64,000 nt of DNA from Eubacteriaceae bacterium (GTDB taxonomy: Bacteria > Bacillota > Clostridia > Lachnospirales > Lachnospiraceae): positions 62,001 to 126,000 of the forward strand of contig CABIWJ010000001.1 in assembly GCA_902362455.1 (NCBI GenBank). The letters run 5' to 3'. This document shows, piece by piece, positions 52,237 through 62,811 of this stretch. The translations under genes were made by a program, and so were the position numbers. Numbering within the stretch: position 1 is the stretch's first letter; every line of letters begins with the position of its first letter. The notes beneath the pieces are model-generated. The model was not told the origin of the DNA and did no database searches. It was given only the letters and a program-made list of their open reading frames with translations.

Positions 52237-54135
52237 ATGATATTTACTAATGAAAATTGTGTAGATTGTAATAAATGCATTAGGAGTTGTCCGGTATTAA
52301 TTGCAAATATTTCTAAGGAGAATTCAATTAGTGTAAACGATGAGGCTTGTATCAAGTGCGGAGCCTGTTTTAAGGAGTGTCAGCATAGTGCCAGAGAGTA
52401 TGAGGATGATACGGAGAAATTTCTAAAGGATCTGAAAGCAGGTAAGAAGATAAGTGTGTTAGTAGCTCCTGCATTTGTTGCTAATTATCCAAATGATTAT
52501 AAAAAGATATATGGTTATCTCAAGTCTTTAGGGGTAGTTGATATTTATTCTGTTTCCCATGGTGCTGATATTTGTACATGGTCATACATTAAGTATATCA
52601 AGAAAACGGGTAAAAAGGGCCTTATATCTCAGCCATGTCCTGCAATAGTTAATTATATTGAGAAATACAGACCTGAACTTATTAAAAATTTGATGCCTTT
52701 ACAAAGTCCTATGATGTGTGAGGCAATATATCTTAAAAAATATAAGCAGGTAGCAGAGAGTTTAGCTTTTATCAGTCCATGTATTGCTAAGGGTGATGAG
52801 ATAAAGGATAAAAATACTAAGGGATTTGTGAAGTATAATGTAACATTTAAGAAATTATTAGCTGCTATTAAAGAAAGTTACTATTCGTCCAAGGAATATG
52901 ATGAGGTTATTGATTATGGCTTGGGTAGTATTTATCCGCATCCAGGTGGACTTAAGGAAAACGTAAACTTCTTTCTTGGCAATGTACCGGTATTACAGGT
53001 AGAAGGTACGTCAGAAGCATATAAATTTCTTGATTCTTATACGGATATGAAGGGAGATAAACCATTTCTTGTAGATATATTAAATTGTAGTAAAGGTTGC
53101 CTGAGAGGTACTGCTGTAGATGAGAATATTGATGATGTATCTGTTGAACTTGCTGTTTATAAATCAAAGGATTTAGTTGTTAATAAACTGGAAAAAAGAG
53201 GCATTTTCCATAAATCGGGGACGGTTAATCCTTGGAACGAATCTCTTACTTATGAGGAAAGATGGCAAGCTTTAGACCAGCAGTTTTCGGATTTAAAACT
53301 TGAAGATTTTAGTAGAAACTACAAGGATAAGTCTGTGCATATGAAAGTGCCTGGTGAAGCTGAGAAAAATGAAATCTTTAATAGTTTGCTTAAAGAAAAT
53401 ATTGAAGATAGAAGTATTAATTGCGGCTGTTGTGGTTACAGCACTTGTAGTATGATGGCACAGGCAATTCACAATGGTGTAAATAATAAAGATAATTGTA
53501 TATATTATAACAAAAAGGTAGCCGATTTAGAAAGACAGAAGGTAGCGGAGCTACATCAGAAAAATCTTAAGGAACAGGATATACATAACCAAAAACTATC
53601 TAAAGTAGTTGAAAGGTTCAATCTTCTTAATTATAGTATAGTAGATTTAGCTAAGGCTAATGAAATTACAGCGGAGGATGCTACTGAAATTACTCAGGCA
53701 GTAGCTGATATTTCAGAAAAATGCGAAATAATCAGAGGTGGATTAGAGGTCTTTTCTGAATTTATAAAAGAATATAATTGTAGTAATGAAAAAATTTCAG
53801 ATATAGCCAGTCAGACTAATTTATTAAGTCTAAACGCTTCAATAGAGGCGGCAAGGGCTGGAGATGCCGGTAGAGGTTTCACGGTAGTAGCAAGTAATAT
53901 CAGGGATTTATCTGATAATACAAAGAGATTAATTGAACAAAATAAAACACAGTCAGTGAATACAATTCCTAAGATAGAAGACAGTGTAAGGTCGATTACA
54001 GAGTTACTTGAGAGTATTGAAAAAATGAATGGTAAAGTTACAAATATCGCAGCTACCACAGAGGAAATTTCAGCTCAAAGCGAAAGTATACAATCTATGA
54101 GTGAGGAAATTCAAGTGGCTGTAGAGGATATATAG
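52237..54135 (+). CDS. [FeFe]-hydrogenase-like sensor fused to a methyl-accepting domain
   Basis: 632 residues with no membrane segment. Order: two 4Fe-4S clusters ([24 protein letters not shown], residues 9-50), an H-cluster domain (about 65-350) with reduced motifs [19 protein letters not shown] and [10 protein letters not shown], a CGCCGYSTC four-iron cluster (about 390), a coiled-coil, and a chemoreceptor signalling domain ([29 protein letters not shown], about 520-550). The proton-relay cysteine next to the first H-cluster ligand is proline here, so turnover should be poor. A cytosolic H2 or redox sensor, akin to HydS, is likely. pth overlaps its region by near-contact (16 bases). Confidence 0.85.
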   Translation: MIFTNENCVDCNKCIRSCPVLIANISKENSISVNDEACIKCGACFKECQHSAREYEDDTEKFLKDLKAGKKISVLVAPAFVANYPNDYKKIYGYLKSLGVVDIYSVSHGADICTWSYIKYIKKTGKKGLISQPCPAIVNYIEKYRPELIKNLMPLQSPMMCEAIYLKKYKQVAESLAFISPCIAKGDEIKDKNTKGFVKYNVTFKKLLAAIKESYYSSKEYDEVIDYGLGSIYPHPGGLKENVNFFLGNVPVLQVEGTSEAYKFLDSYTDMKGDKPFLVDILNCSKGCLRGTAVDENIDDVSVELAVYKSKDLVVNKLEKRGIFHKSGTVNPWNESLTYEERWQALDQQFSDLKLEDFSRNYKDKSVHMKVPGEAEKNEIFNSLLKENIEDRSINCGCCGYSTCSMMAQAIHNGVNNKDNCIYYNKKVADLERQKVAELHQKNLKEQDIHNQKLSKVVERFNLLNYSIVDLAKANEITAEDATEITQAVADISEKCEIIRGGLEVFSEFIKEYNCSNEKISDIASQTNLLSLNASIEAARAGDAGRGFTVVASNIRDLSDNTKRLIEQNKTQSVNTIPKIEDSVRSITELLESIEKMNGKVTNIAATTEEISAQSESIQSMSEEIQVAVEDI

Positions 54136-54151
54136 GAGGCTGAAAATATAT

Positions 54152-54712
54152 ATGATACTTATAGCAGGTTTAGGTAATCCAACTGATAAATATAGAGGAA
54201 CAAGGCATAATGTTGGTTTTGATGCGATTGACAGAATTGCTGAAGATAATGATATACTAGTTGAGACGTACAGACATAAGGCATTGTGTGGAAAAGGAAT
54301 AATAGGTGGTCAGAAAGTGCTTATTATGAAGCCACAGACATTTATGAATAATAGTGGTGAAGCAATTAGGGAAGCTATGGACTTTTATAAGATTAACCCT
54401 GAAGATGATCTTATAATTATCTATGATGATATAAGTCTTGCTGAGGGCAAATTAAGAATAAGAGCCAAGGGAAGTGCCGGAGGACATAATGGAATTAAAA
54501 GCATAATTGCACATACAGGTACTGATAAATTCAAGCGTATTAGAATCGGAATTGGTGAGAAACCTGATAAAATGGACTTAGCAGATTATGTATTAGGACA
54601 TTTCAGTGTAGCAGATAGAAAATTAGTCGATGATGGCATAAAAAATGCATCAGAAGCAATTAATATAATTATAGAAAAAGATATTAATGCAGCAATGAAT
54701 AAATTTAATTAA
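54152..54712 (+). CDS. pth: Peptidyl-tRNA hydrolase
   Basis: Recycles peptidyl-tRNA dropped from ribosomes. 186 residues, AGGAGG upstream overlapping the previous stop region. Motifs: GLGNPTDKYRGTRHNVGFDA (catalytic His about 20), KPQTFMNNSGEAI (Asn about 66) and DDISLAEGKLRIRAKGSAGGHNGIKS. The pth-mfd order is common in Firmicutes. Confidence 0.97.
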   Translation: MILIAGLGNPTDKYRGTRHNVGFDAIDRIAEDNDILVETYRHKALCGKGIIGGQKVLIMKPQTFMNNSGEAIREAMDFYKINPEDDLIIIYDDISLAEGKLRIRAKGSAGGHNGIKSIIAHTGTDKFKRIRIGIGEKPDKMDLADYVLGHFSVADRKLVDDGIKNASEAINIIIEKDINAAMNKFN

Positions 54713-54831
54713 TATAATAGGATTATAATAGTAATGATGAATTTATTAATGCATTAATTGAATTGTGAAAAATATTAACGTAGTAATGAAGCAATACAAT
54801 TTATTTAATTAATATATGAGAGGATTCAAGA

Positions 54832-57800
54832 ATGAAAACTTTTGAAGAACCCTTGTTAGAATATAGTGAATATATTCAGCTGATGGATAGACTTGATAAA
54901 GATAAGAAAGGTAATATTGCATTAGGTGTAACCGGTTGTGTTGATTCACAGCAGGTCAATTTTATGAATGGAATTACCTCTAAATACAAATACAGTGTCG
55001 TCGTAACTCACAACGAAAAACGTGCCAGAGAGATTTATGAGGACTATTTGTTGTACAACAAGAACACTATCCTGTATCCTGCGAAAGATTTTATATTTTT
55101 TAATGCTGACATTCATGGCAATTTGACACTTACTGAAAGACTTAGTGCAATCAGGAGAATTATCGAGAATAAGGACACTGTTATTGTAACAACGATTGAT
55201 GGACTTATGGATAAACTTATTCCGATAGATATTATCAAGGAAAATCTTATTCATATTAATATGGAGGAAAAAATTGATTTAGACAAAGTCCAGGCTAAAC
55301 TTGTTAATATGTCTTATGAAAAAGTCAGTCAGGTGGAAATGAGTGGACAGTTTGCTGTCAGAGGCGAGATTCTTGATATATTTCCGATGACAGAGGATAC
55401 ACCAGTCAGAATTGATTTATGGGACGATGAGATAGATTCTATAAAATATTTCGACGTTGATAGTCAGCGTTCGATTGAAAATATTAATGAGATAACGATT
55501 TATCCAGCAACAGAATATATTCTTGACAAGGAAATGATTAACAACGGAGTAAAAGCCATCAATAAAGAGATGGTGAAAGTCGAAAAAAAATTTCGCGAAG
55601 CTATGAAAACTGAAGAGGCACACAGGATTAAAACGATTGTTAAAGAATTCACAGAACAGCTAGAACTCGGTAATATCAATGTTGCAATTGACAGCTTTAT
55701 TAATTATTTCTATAGTGAAATGTCATCACTCATAGAATATTTAGAAGATAAAGATGTAATATATATATTTGATGAACCATCAAGGCTTACAGACAGAAGT
55801 GAGACTATAGAGAAAGAATTCAGGGAGAGTATGTCTAACCGATTAGAGAAAGGTTACATACTTCCAGGACAGGCTGATGTTATGCATACCTATGGACAAC
55901 TTATTGCAATGACAAGCGATAAGCAGAGAATTGTATTCACGACCTTAAGCCAGAAGATTAGGAATATCGATATTAAGGAAACATTTCATATAGAAGCGAA
56001 AAATATTGTGTCATATAACAGTAGTTTTGAACTTCTTATTAAAGATTTGAAGGATTATAGAAAAAAGGGCTACAAGATTCTGATACTCACTAATTCGAGA
56101 ACCAAAGCTGAACGTCTTGCGGATAATATAAGGGATTATGAAATGGAAGCATTTTATTCGGAGAATCCCGAAAGAATATTAAAACCTAAAGAGATAATGG
56201 TTACTTATGGTAATCTACATCAGGGTTTTGAGTATCCACTTATTAAATTTATCGTAATTACACAATCGGATATATTTGGCAAAGAGAAAGCCAGAAAGAA
56301 ACGTGCCAAAAAGCAGTATTCGGGCAGCAAGATACAAGATTTCTCACAGCTTAATATTGGCGATTATGTAGTACATGAGAATCATGGATTAGGAGTCTAT
56401 CGTGGTATTGAGAAGATAGAAGTCGATAAGGTTATCAAGGATTATATTAAGATAGAATATGCAGGAAACAGTAATCTCTATATTCTTGCGACACAGTTAG
56501 ATTTAATACAGAAATATTCGGGTGCTGATGCCAAAGTTCCTAAGTTAAATAAACTTGGTACACAGGACTGGGTTAAGACTAAGACTAAGGTTAAGGGTGC
56601 AGTTAAAGACATTGCCAAAGATTTAGTAGAAATATATTCAGCCAGACAGAATCAGAAAGGATATGAATTCAGCCCTGATAATATATGGCAGAAAGAATTC
56701 GAGGAAATGTTTCCATATGAAGAAACGAATGACCAGTTAGCTGCGATTGAAGATACTAAAAAAGATATGGAAAGCAGCAGGATAATGGACAGACTTGTAT
56801 GCGGAGATGTCGGATATGGTAAGACAGAGATTGCCATAAGAGCAGCATTTAAGGCAGTTCAGGACGGTAAGCAGGTAGCGGTATTAGTTCCAACTACTAT
56901 TCTTGCACAACAGCATTACAACACATTTAGCCAGAGAATGAAGGATTATCCTGTAAGAGTAGATATGCTGTCAAGATTTAGGACAGCATCAGGTGCTAAG
57001 GATACAATTAATGGTCTTAAGACAGGTGAAGTAGATATTGTAATCGGAACACATCGTCTGTTATCTAAGAATATTGTATTTAAAGATTTGGGTTTATTAA
57101 TTGTAGATGAAGAGCAGAGGTTTGGAGTTACGCATAAAGAAAAAATCAAGGCAATGAAGAAAGAGGTAGATGTTCTGACTCTTACAGCAACGCCAATTCC
57201 TAGAACTCTTCATATGAGTCTTGTGGGAATAAGAGATATGAGTGTATTAGAGGAACCACCTGTAGACCGTCTTCCGATTCAGACCTATGTTATGGAATAT
57301 GATGACGAGATGATTCGTGAAGCAATCAACAGGGAAATGAGTCGTGGCGGACAGGTGTATTATGTATATAACCGGGTTAATGACATTGATGAAGTAGCTA
57401 GTCGAATTGCTAGGCTCGTTCCTGATGCAAATGTTGTATTTGCACATGGACAGATGAATGAAAGACAGTTAGAGCAGATAATGTACGACTTTATCGAAGG
57501 TGAAATAGATGTGCTTGTATCGACTACAATTATAGAAACAGGATTAGACATTTCTAATGTTAATACGATAATTATTCATGATGCTGATAAGTTCGGGTTG
57601 TCGCAGTTATACCAGCTTCGAGGAAGAGTTGGACGTTCTAATCGTACATCTTATGCATTTCTTATGTACAAGAGAGATAAGATGTTAAAAGAAGTGGCAG
57701 AAAAACGTTTGCAGGCAATCAGGGAATTTACGGAGCTTGGAAGTGGCTTTAAGATAGCCATGCGTGACTTAGAGATTCGTGGTGCAGGTAATGTTTTGGG

Positions 57801-58377
57801 CGCAGAACAACATGGACATATGGCAGCAGTCGGATATGACCTGTATTGCAAATTACTTAATGAAGCGGTATCTGTAGAGAAAGGTGAGCAGGTGCGTGAT
57901 GACTTCGAAACTAAGATTGACTTGAATGTTGATGCATTTATTCCGCCATCATATATAAGAAATGAGATGCAGAAGCTTAATACCTATAAGAAGATTGCAA
58001 GTATTACTTTAGAAGAAGAATATAGTGATATGCAGGACGAATTAATTGACAGATTCGGTGAAATGCCTAAAAATGTTATGAATCTTCTTGCAATTGCCCT
58101 TATAAAAGGAATGGCACATAAGGCATGGATAACAGAGATAACAAATGATGATGGAAATATTAAGATTATTATGTATCGCAATGCCGATATTGACACTACT
58201 AAGATTCCAGAGATAGTGGATAAATATGCAGGAAAATTGAAATTTATTCCTGAAGCAAATCCATATTTCATCTATTATAATGATAAAAAGATAAATGATA
58301 TGGAAGTATATAGAAAAGTATTGCAGGAAATAATAGAAGATATAAGCAGTTTGGATAATTCGTTGGCAGATAACTGA
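54832..58377 (+). CDS. mfd: Transcription-repair coupling factor
   Basis: Removes stalled RNA polymerase and recruits UvrA. 1181 residues, full length; GAGAGG upstream. UvrB-like N-terminus (residues 1-330), RNA-polymerase interaction domain (INIGDYVVHENHGLGVYRG, about 505), RecG-like motor with Walker A CGDVGYGKTEIA (about 657), VDEEQRFGV (about 756), TATPIPRTLHM, and QLRGRVGRS (about 925), then the TRCF C-terminal domain. All motifs are intact. Confidence 0.97.
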   Translation: MKTFEEPLLEYSEYIQLMDRLDKDKKGNIALGVTGCVDSQQVNFMNGITSKYKYSVVVTHNEKRAREIYEDYLLYNKNTILYPAKDFIFFNADIHGNLTLTERLSAIRRIIENKDTVIVTTIDGLMDKLIPIDIIKENLIHINMEEKIDLDKVQAKLVNMSYEKVSQVEMSGQFAVRGEILDIFPMTEDTPVRIDLWDDEIDSIKYFDVDSQRSIENINEITIYPATEYILDKEMINNGVKAINKEMVKVEKKFREAMKTEEAHRIKTIVKEFTEQLELGNINVAIDSFINYFYSEMSSLIEYLEDKDVIYIFDEPSRLTDRSETIEKEFRESMSNRLEKGYILPGQADVMHTYGQLIAMTSDKQRIVFTTLSQKIRNIDIKETFHIEAKNIVSYNSSFELLIKDLKDYRKKGYKILILTNSRTKAERLADNIRDYEMEAFYSENPERILKPKEIMVTYGNLHQGFEYPLIKFIVITQSDIFGKEKARKKRAKKQYSGSKIQDFSQLNIGDYVVHENHGLGVYRGIEKIEVDKVIKDYIKIEYAGNSNLYILATQLDLIQKYSGADAKVPKLNKLGTQDWVKTKTKVKGAVKDIAKDLVEIYSARQNQKGYEFSPDNIWQKEFEEMFPYEETNDQLAAIEDTKKDMESSRIMDRLVCGDVGYGKTEIAIRAAFKAVQDGKQVAVLVPTTILAQQHYNTFSQRMKDYPVRVDMLSRFRTASGAKDTINGLKTGEVDIVIGTHRLLSKNIVFKDLGLLIVDEEQRFGVTHKEKIKAMKKEVDVLTLTATPIPRTLHMSLVGIRDMSVLEEPPVDRLPIQTYVMEYDDEMIREAINREMSRGGQVYYVYNRVNDIDEVASRIARLVPDANVVFAHGQMNERQLEQIMYDFIEGEIDVLVSTTIIETGLDISNVNTIIIHDADKFGLSQLYQLRGRVGRSNRTSYAFLMYKRDKMLKEVAEKRLQAIREFTELGSGFKIAMRDLEIRGAGNVLGAEQHGHMAAVGYDLYCKLLNEAVSVEKGEQVRDDFETKIDLNVDAFIPPSYIRNEMQKLNTYKKIASITLEEEYSDMQDELIDRFGEMPKNVMNLLAIALIKGMAHKAWITEITNDDGNIKIIMYRNADIDTTKIPEIVDKYAGKLKFIPEANPYFIYYNDKKINDMEVYRKVLQEIIEDISSLDNSLADN

Positions 58378-58394
58378 TATGTCAAGATAAAGGA

Positions 58395-58451
58395 TGCAGT
58401 TCATAGGCTGGACTTTTAATTAGTTAGCAGGATATTTATATATGAACTGCA
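58395..58451. repeat. Inverted repeat after mfd
   Basis: TGCAGTTCATA (58395-58405) and TATGAACTGCA (58441-58451), perfect 11-bp arms, 35-base loop. No T run follows; could be an operator pair or processed RNA stem. Confidence 0.6.
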
Positions 58452-58504
58452 ACCAGATGTTTTGACGTTAATTAATGAATGAAAATTAATAGGGAGTGGT
58501 AGAT

Positions 58505-58594
58505 ATTAAGGTCAGATATGTTTTAGGTTATATATTTGGTGCAGTGGTGTTAGCTATATTAGTGATACTAATAATTGAGAAATATTTTATGTGA
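58505..58594 (+). CDS. Possible single-pass membrane micropeptide with ATT start
   Basis: GGGAG ends 8 bases before ATT 58505, opening a 29-codon frame: KVRYVLGYIFGA then a hydrophobic run (VVLAILVILII) and EKYFM. It has the charge pattern of a small inner-membrane peptide. A GTG at 58496 in the same frame would overlap the ribosome site. Non-ATG/GTG/TTG starts are rare, so this is a suggestion only. Confidence 0.25.
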   Translation: MKVRYVLGYIFGAVVLAILVILIIEKYFM

Positions 58595-58684
58595 ATGGAA
58601 GATGTGGTTAAATGGGTAAATAAGTAAAATAAGATATATTATTGAGTGATGGAATAATAACAAAATAAGAATAACAACGAAATA

Positions 58685-58726
58685 ATGCAGAGATGTATAG
58701 TTGCTTATGACTATATATCTCTGCAT
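58685..58726. terminator. Terminator of the LCP gene
   Basis: ATGCAGAGAT / ATCTCTGCAT with further inner pairing GTATAGT/ACTATAT; T-rich on the minus-strand side. Lies between convergent units. Confidence 0.75.
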
Positions 58727-58758
58727 TGTAATTTAATTATCTAATTATTTTGATTATT

Positions 58759-60006
58759 TTAATCATCTGAATCATCCGAAGTTGAATTATCATTACTATT
58801 ATTTGTTGGTGGGTATACACCTGTTTCATCAATAAGATAATCATTTATCTTCGTTACCATTCTTGATGGTGTATATGATTTATCAGGGAATAAGAACTGA
58901 TGTAATCGTATAACATTCTGTTCAAGCCCCATTGGAACTACATAACCATAATATGCTTCCCCTCTTTCAGGAGTATAGGTGTCATATGGGAAACCGACTG
59001 TATCCTTAAGATTACAATCCACAGCAACTGTAAGAAGATCAACGATTCTGTTCCAAGGTATGTTAGTTGATAAAATCTTTGAACCATTAATATCATTTTC
59101 CTTAATAATAGTGTCTGCCACCTTAAGCAATTGGTTAACACCTGCTGACTGGGCTTTCTCTAATATCTTAGTGAGGATAAGTCTCTGTCTGGCTGTTCTA
59201 CCGTAATCATTATGATAAACAGTTCCATCTGCTGCAGTAAATGGTGAGTATCTTATACGACAATATGCTGTTGCCTGAAGTCCTGAAAGATGAACATTAC
59301 CTGATTCCTCTACATCAGGAGCATCCATACCTGTAATTATTCTTGTTTCTGTAAGGTAGCCACTGATATAGAAAGCTTCTTCATCGGTTATGGTTATATC
59401 AACGCCACCAAGTGCATCGATTATTTTAGCAAGTCCCTGGAAGTTAACAAGTGCGTATTCTGTAATATCAAGGTCAAAGTTGTTATTAAGCATATTCAAT
59501 GCACCCTCAACACCATTTCTAAAGAATGCAGAATTTGCCTTTTCGTAATCAATATCTCCGTCAGATGTAGTCATACGTAGTAATGAATCGCGATATACAG
59601 AGACTAAATTCACATCATGTGTCTTATTATTAATACTTACAATCATAATAGTATCAGTATGTGTACCATTTTCGAATTCTCCATCACGTGGGTCAATACC
59701 GAATAATGCGATATTAGTGTATCCGTCACCTAGGTCAACTGTTTTGATTTTGTCCTTATCTGTTGTAGTATCTAATACATTTTTATCATAATCATCTTTG
59801 TAAAGAGATTTTAGCAGGCTCTGTCCAGCCGGGCATTTTGTAAATGTCTTGACTATAAATGATTTGGAGTTAGGCATAAGATAAATTGAAACACAGACAA
59901 TTACAAGTAATAGTACTATTGCTTCGATTGTAAGAAGTGCTATTCTTCTTCTCTTTTTTCTTTTTTTTCTTTTAAGTCTTTCGGCTTTTGATGTTGAAGT
60001 TGCCAT
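58759..60006 (-). CDS. LytR-CpsA-Psr (LCP) family cell-wall ligase
   Basis: LCP enzymes transfer lipid-linked glycopolymers to peptidoglycan. 415 residues; CGAGGT upstream. Basic N-terminus (SKAERLKRKKRKKRRR), membrane helix (about 22-43), LCP domain from about residue 95: NIALFGIDPRDGEFENGTHTDTIMIVSIN, VSVYRDSLLR, YALVNFQGLAKIIDALGGVDI, AYCRIRYSPF and YGRTARQRLILTKI (pyrophosphate-binding arginines). A Ser/Asn/Asp tail ends the protein. It is encoded behind the sensor-kinase operon but with a 230-base gap. Confidence 0.94.
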   Translation of the reverse strand: MATSTSKAERLKRKKRKKRRRIALLTIEAIVLLLVIVCVSIYLMPNSKSFIVKTFTKCPAGQSLLKSLYKDDYDKNVLDTTTDKDKIKTVDLGDGYTNIALFGIDPRDGEFENGTHTDTIMIVSINNKTHDVNLVSVYRDSLLRMTTSDGDIDYEKANSAFFRNGVEGALNMLNNNFDLDITEYALVNFQGLAKIIDALGGVDITITDEEAFYISGYLTETRIITGMDAPDVEESGNVHLSGLQATAYCRIRYSPFTAADGTVYHNDYGRTARQRLILTKILEKAQSAGVNQLLKVADTIIKENDINGSKILSTNIPWNRIVDLLTVAVDCNLKDTVGFPYDTYTPERGEAYYGYVVPMGLEQNVIRLHQFLFPDKSYTPSRMVTKINDYLIDETGVYPPTNNSNDNSTSDDSDD

Positions 60007-60237
60007 TATTTACCTCGTTTCTAAATAAAAATTTCTATGTTTATTTTGTAAAATTCTAGTTGTTATGAATATTATCTGCAATAATAAAAATAAGATGAAG
60101 GCAGAAAATATTGTCTGCTAATTGATACAGATATTTAATAATCATTTATCAATAAGCAAAGCTAAGTATACTTTATTACAATTATAATGTAAATATATTT
60201 ATAAATATCTTTTGTAAAAATAATGTAAAGATTAATA

Positions 60238-61281
60238 CTATTCTGACAAATTAAAACCATTAAAGACATGCAGCAGAGGATCATAATGGAATACTATATT
60301 GGAGTCAGAAAGAATCAGCAAGAATTCATTTTTGGTTTTAACAATCTGATATGAGTTCTGGTCATCATTTGTTAAATCAGAATCTTTGTATTTGGAATAT
60401 TTAGTATAATAATCTTCGTGCTCTTTTTCAAACTCATCTATGTCATATGAACTGTCATCCTGTAAATATTTCTCATAATAATCATTTGTATAATTAATTG
60501 TAATGTCAAGATTGGTTTCAGTATTTTCTTCTAAATTAACACTGATATCAGAAGATGAAGAGATATTCAGGTAATAATTCTTCAGAAAATCATTTAGAAA
60601 TATAATGTCATTTACTAATAGAAGCAGAGTATCTCTGTTACGTTCTGACACCAGACTACTAAGAATCTTGTTACCGTTTTCCATAACTTCATCAGTGTAT
60701 TTATCTGAACTGTTAATCCTTTGGCATTGAAATGAGTACAGAAAACCAGAACCATCAAATGAAAAATCAAGGTCAAATGAATGGTTGTCTATATTTATCC
60801 GGCCTTTGTAGAAGAAATAAGTAGTACTTCCTGAATATACTGTCACATAATTACCGAGATTAGTAAAGTCCATAACTGTGGATAAAGAGATATCATTTAC
60901 TGCCATGTATTTTCGTAAATCTGGTGGAATTGTACGATAGAAAAAGTATCTCAGATAATCATAAAGATTGCCGGTATCTACTATGGAAGAAAGCGTTATA
61001 TCATAAGTAAATGCATCGACGTTATTCAGGTAAAAATCTGCGTAGGTCATGACATCTACTGAATTGTTTGCATAATTCCATGGAAATAAAGTCACGTCAC
61101 TGTCGGTTTGAGAATAGAATACGTATGAATCATTTTTTTCTATAGCAACAGGTGTTATCTTATTATCATATCTGATAATATATCTGCTCGCTTTTGCAAG
61201 AATTGTATAACCTGCAATGATTATGACAGAGGCAAAAATAATTGTTTTAATAAATGAAAAAATACTATTTTTTAGCTTCAT
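60238..61281 (-). CDS. Extracytoplasmic protein encoded with the two-component system
   Basis: ATG 61281 is preferred to TTG 61290; AAAGGA lies upstream. About 347 residues. One N-terminal membrane helix (about 11-30), then a Ser/Asp/Tyr-rich exported domain (TLFPWNYANNSVDVMTYADFYLNN, YFFYKGRINIDNHSFDLDFSFDGSGFLYSFQC). No catalytic motif seen. The gene overlaps the kinase gene by 17 bases and must be co-translated with it. This layout recalls YycH/YycI, which restrain WalK in Bacillus, but no sequence similarity can be claimed. Function unknown. Confidence 0.75.
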   Translation of the reverse strand: MKLKNSIFSFIKTIIFASVIIIAGYTILAKASRYIIRYDNKITPVAIEKNDSYVFYSQTDSDVTLFPWNYANNSVDVMTYADFYLNNVDAFTYDITLSSIVDTGNLYDYLRYFFYRTIPPDLRKYMAVNDISLSTVMDFTNLGNYVTVYSGSTTYFFYKGRINIDNHSFDLDFSFDGSGFLYSFQCQRINSSDKYTDEVMENGNKILSSLVSERNRDTLLLLVNDIIFLNDFLKNYYLNISSSSDISVNLEENTETNLDITINYTNDYYEKYLQDDSSYDIDEFEKEHEDYYTKYSKYKDSDLTNDDQNSYQIVKTKNEFLLILSDSNIVFHYDPLLHVFNGFNLSE

Positions 61282-62707
61282 CAATTTCAAGTCCTTTCAT
61301 TACAATAGTAACAGTTGTTCCAACACCCGTTTCGCTTTCAATAATTAGTCTGGCATTATGAATTTCGCTTATACGTTTGCATAATGCAAGCCCGAGACCT
61401 GCTCCGCCCGCCTTACGGCTTCTGGCTTTATCTATCATATAGAATGGTTCAGTTATTTTATTTAATTCTTTCTTATCAATACCAATTCCCTCATCACGTA
61501 CAGATATATTAATAATTCCGTTTGTAAATCTTTCATTGATATAGATTGTATTATCTTTAGAAGATGCTTTGACAGCATTATCTACTATATTAAACAGCAT
61601 GGATTTAAAAAGTTCTAAATCTATACAAAGTATACATTCATCATAAGAGATTGAAAAATTCATATTATTCTTTTCGAAAATTGGTTTAAATACCAGCTCT
61701 AACTGTGAAAATAATGAGCTCGCAGTAACTTCTGTAAATTCTAAATTAGTCTCACCAACAGTAATTATCTCCATAAGTTTACCTGATAGACTCTTAAGGC
61801 GTTTTGCCTCTTCGAATATTATTCCACTATATTCTGCAAGTTCTTCAGGTGTAATATTTCTTTTAATTCTCATAATGTCAGCAAAGCCTAATATCGATGT
61901 AAGAGGCGTCTTCATTTCATGCGATAAATTATTAATGAATTGTTTTCTGTTTTCAGCTGTTTCCTGTAATAATGTAACATTTTCTTCGATGGAGTCTGCC
62001 ATTATATTCATATTATGTGCCAATTCGCCAAGTTCGTCATTAGTTTTTATATTAAGACGTTTTGAATAATCACCATTTGCAATAAGATGTGTTGAATTAT
62101 TAAGATTTGACAATGGTCTAAGTAATAGTTTAACAAGAATGAGCAGGATAAATGCACACAATAATGAAAGACATATACTAAGCAATTTCGCATAATCTAA
62201 TTGTGCAGAATATAAATCATAGATTTCTGTAATATCAGTCGATGAAACGAAGATGAATTCCTGTCGCTCTAATGATATATATGATGCAATTATAAGGTAA
62301 TGAGAACGACCATTTTTAACTACCTGCTTAGCTGTTTGATTATTAGGTGAAACAGCTTTTAACAGGTCATTACTTATATCAATATTTATATTATTATACA
62401 GAAAATCATAGGAAGTATTAAAAAGCGCAACGGAAGTAGTCTCCTTAGAAGATGAGTTGTCAAATATTGATTTCATCACATTTGCAATGTCTTTTGTAGG
62501 AAGTAAAACAGAGCCGCTTCTAAGTCGCTCGGCTATAATTCGGTTATTGATATTAGAAATAAGATATTCATGCACGGATAATGTACTTTCTGTCTGTCGT
62601 ATCATCGACGATTTAAAATTATTTTTAAGTAGCAGGACACCAAGTGTGCTTACAGCAAGCATTGCAGTAAGCAAAGCCCATAGGAAAATTTTCTGCCAGA
62701 GTTTCAT
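61265..62707 (-). CDS. Sensor histidine kinase
   Basis: 480 residues. Two membrane helices (about 7-27 and 168-190) flank an extracytoplasmic sensor (AERLRSGSVLLPTKDIANVMKS, SHYLIIASYISLERQEFIFVS); a HAMP linker follows, then HisKA with NLSHEMKTPLTSILGF (His about 261) and HATPase_c with NIVDNAVKASS, DEGIGIDKKEL and GGAGLGLALCKRI. All catalytic boxes are intact. It belongs to the PhoR/WalK group in layout. The partner response regulator gene lies 104 bases upstream and the exported protein gene overlaps downstream. Confidence 0.95.
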   Translation of the reverse strand: MKLWQKIFLWALLTAMLAVSTLGVLLLKNNFKSSMIRQTESTLSVHEYLISNINNRIIAERLRSGSVLLPTKDIANVMKSIFDNSSSKETTSVALFNTSYDFLYNNINIDISNDLLKAVSPNNQTAKQVVKNGRSHYLIIASYISLERQEFIFVSSTDITEIYDLYSAQLDYAKLLSICLSLLCAFILLILVKLLLRPLSNLNNSTHLIANGDYSKRLNIKTNDELGELAHNMNIMADSIEENVTLLQETAENRKQFINNLSHEMKTPLTSILGFADIMRIKRNITPEELAEYSGIIFEEAKRLKSLSGKLMEIITVGETNLEFTEVTASSLFSQLELVFKPIFEKNNMNFSISYDECILCIDLELFKSMLFNIVDNAVKASSKDNTIYINERFTNGIINISVRDEGIGIDKKELNKITEPFYMIDKARSRKAGGAGLGLALCKRISEIHNARLIIESETGVGTTVTIVMKGLEIDEAKK

Positions 62708-62811
62708 AGTTTCTCCAATTCTGTCAAAATTTTATATTAGTTTACATAATGTGTATTAATCTGTTATAAATTAAATATTATATGCATTAGTAATATCACG
62801 CATTAGTGGTA

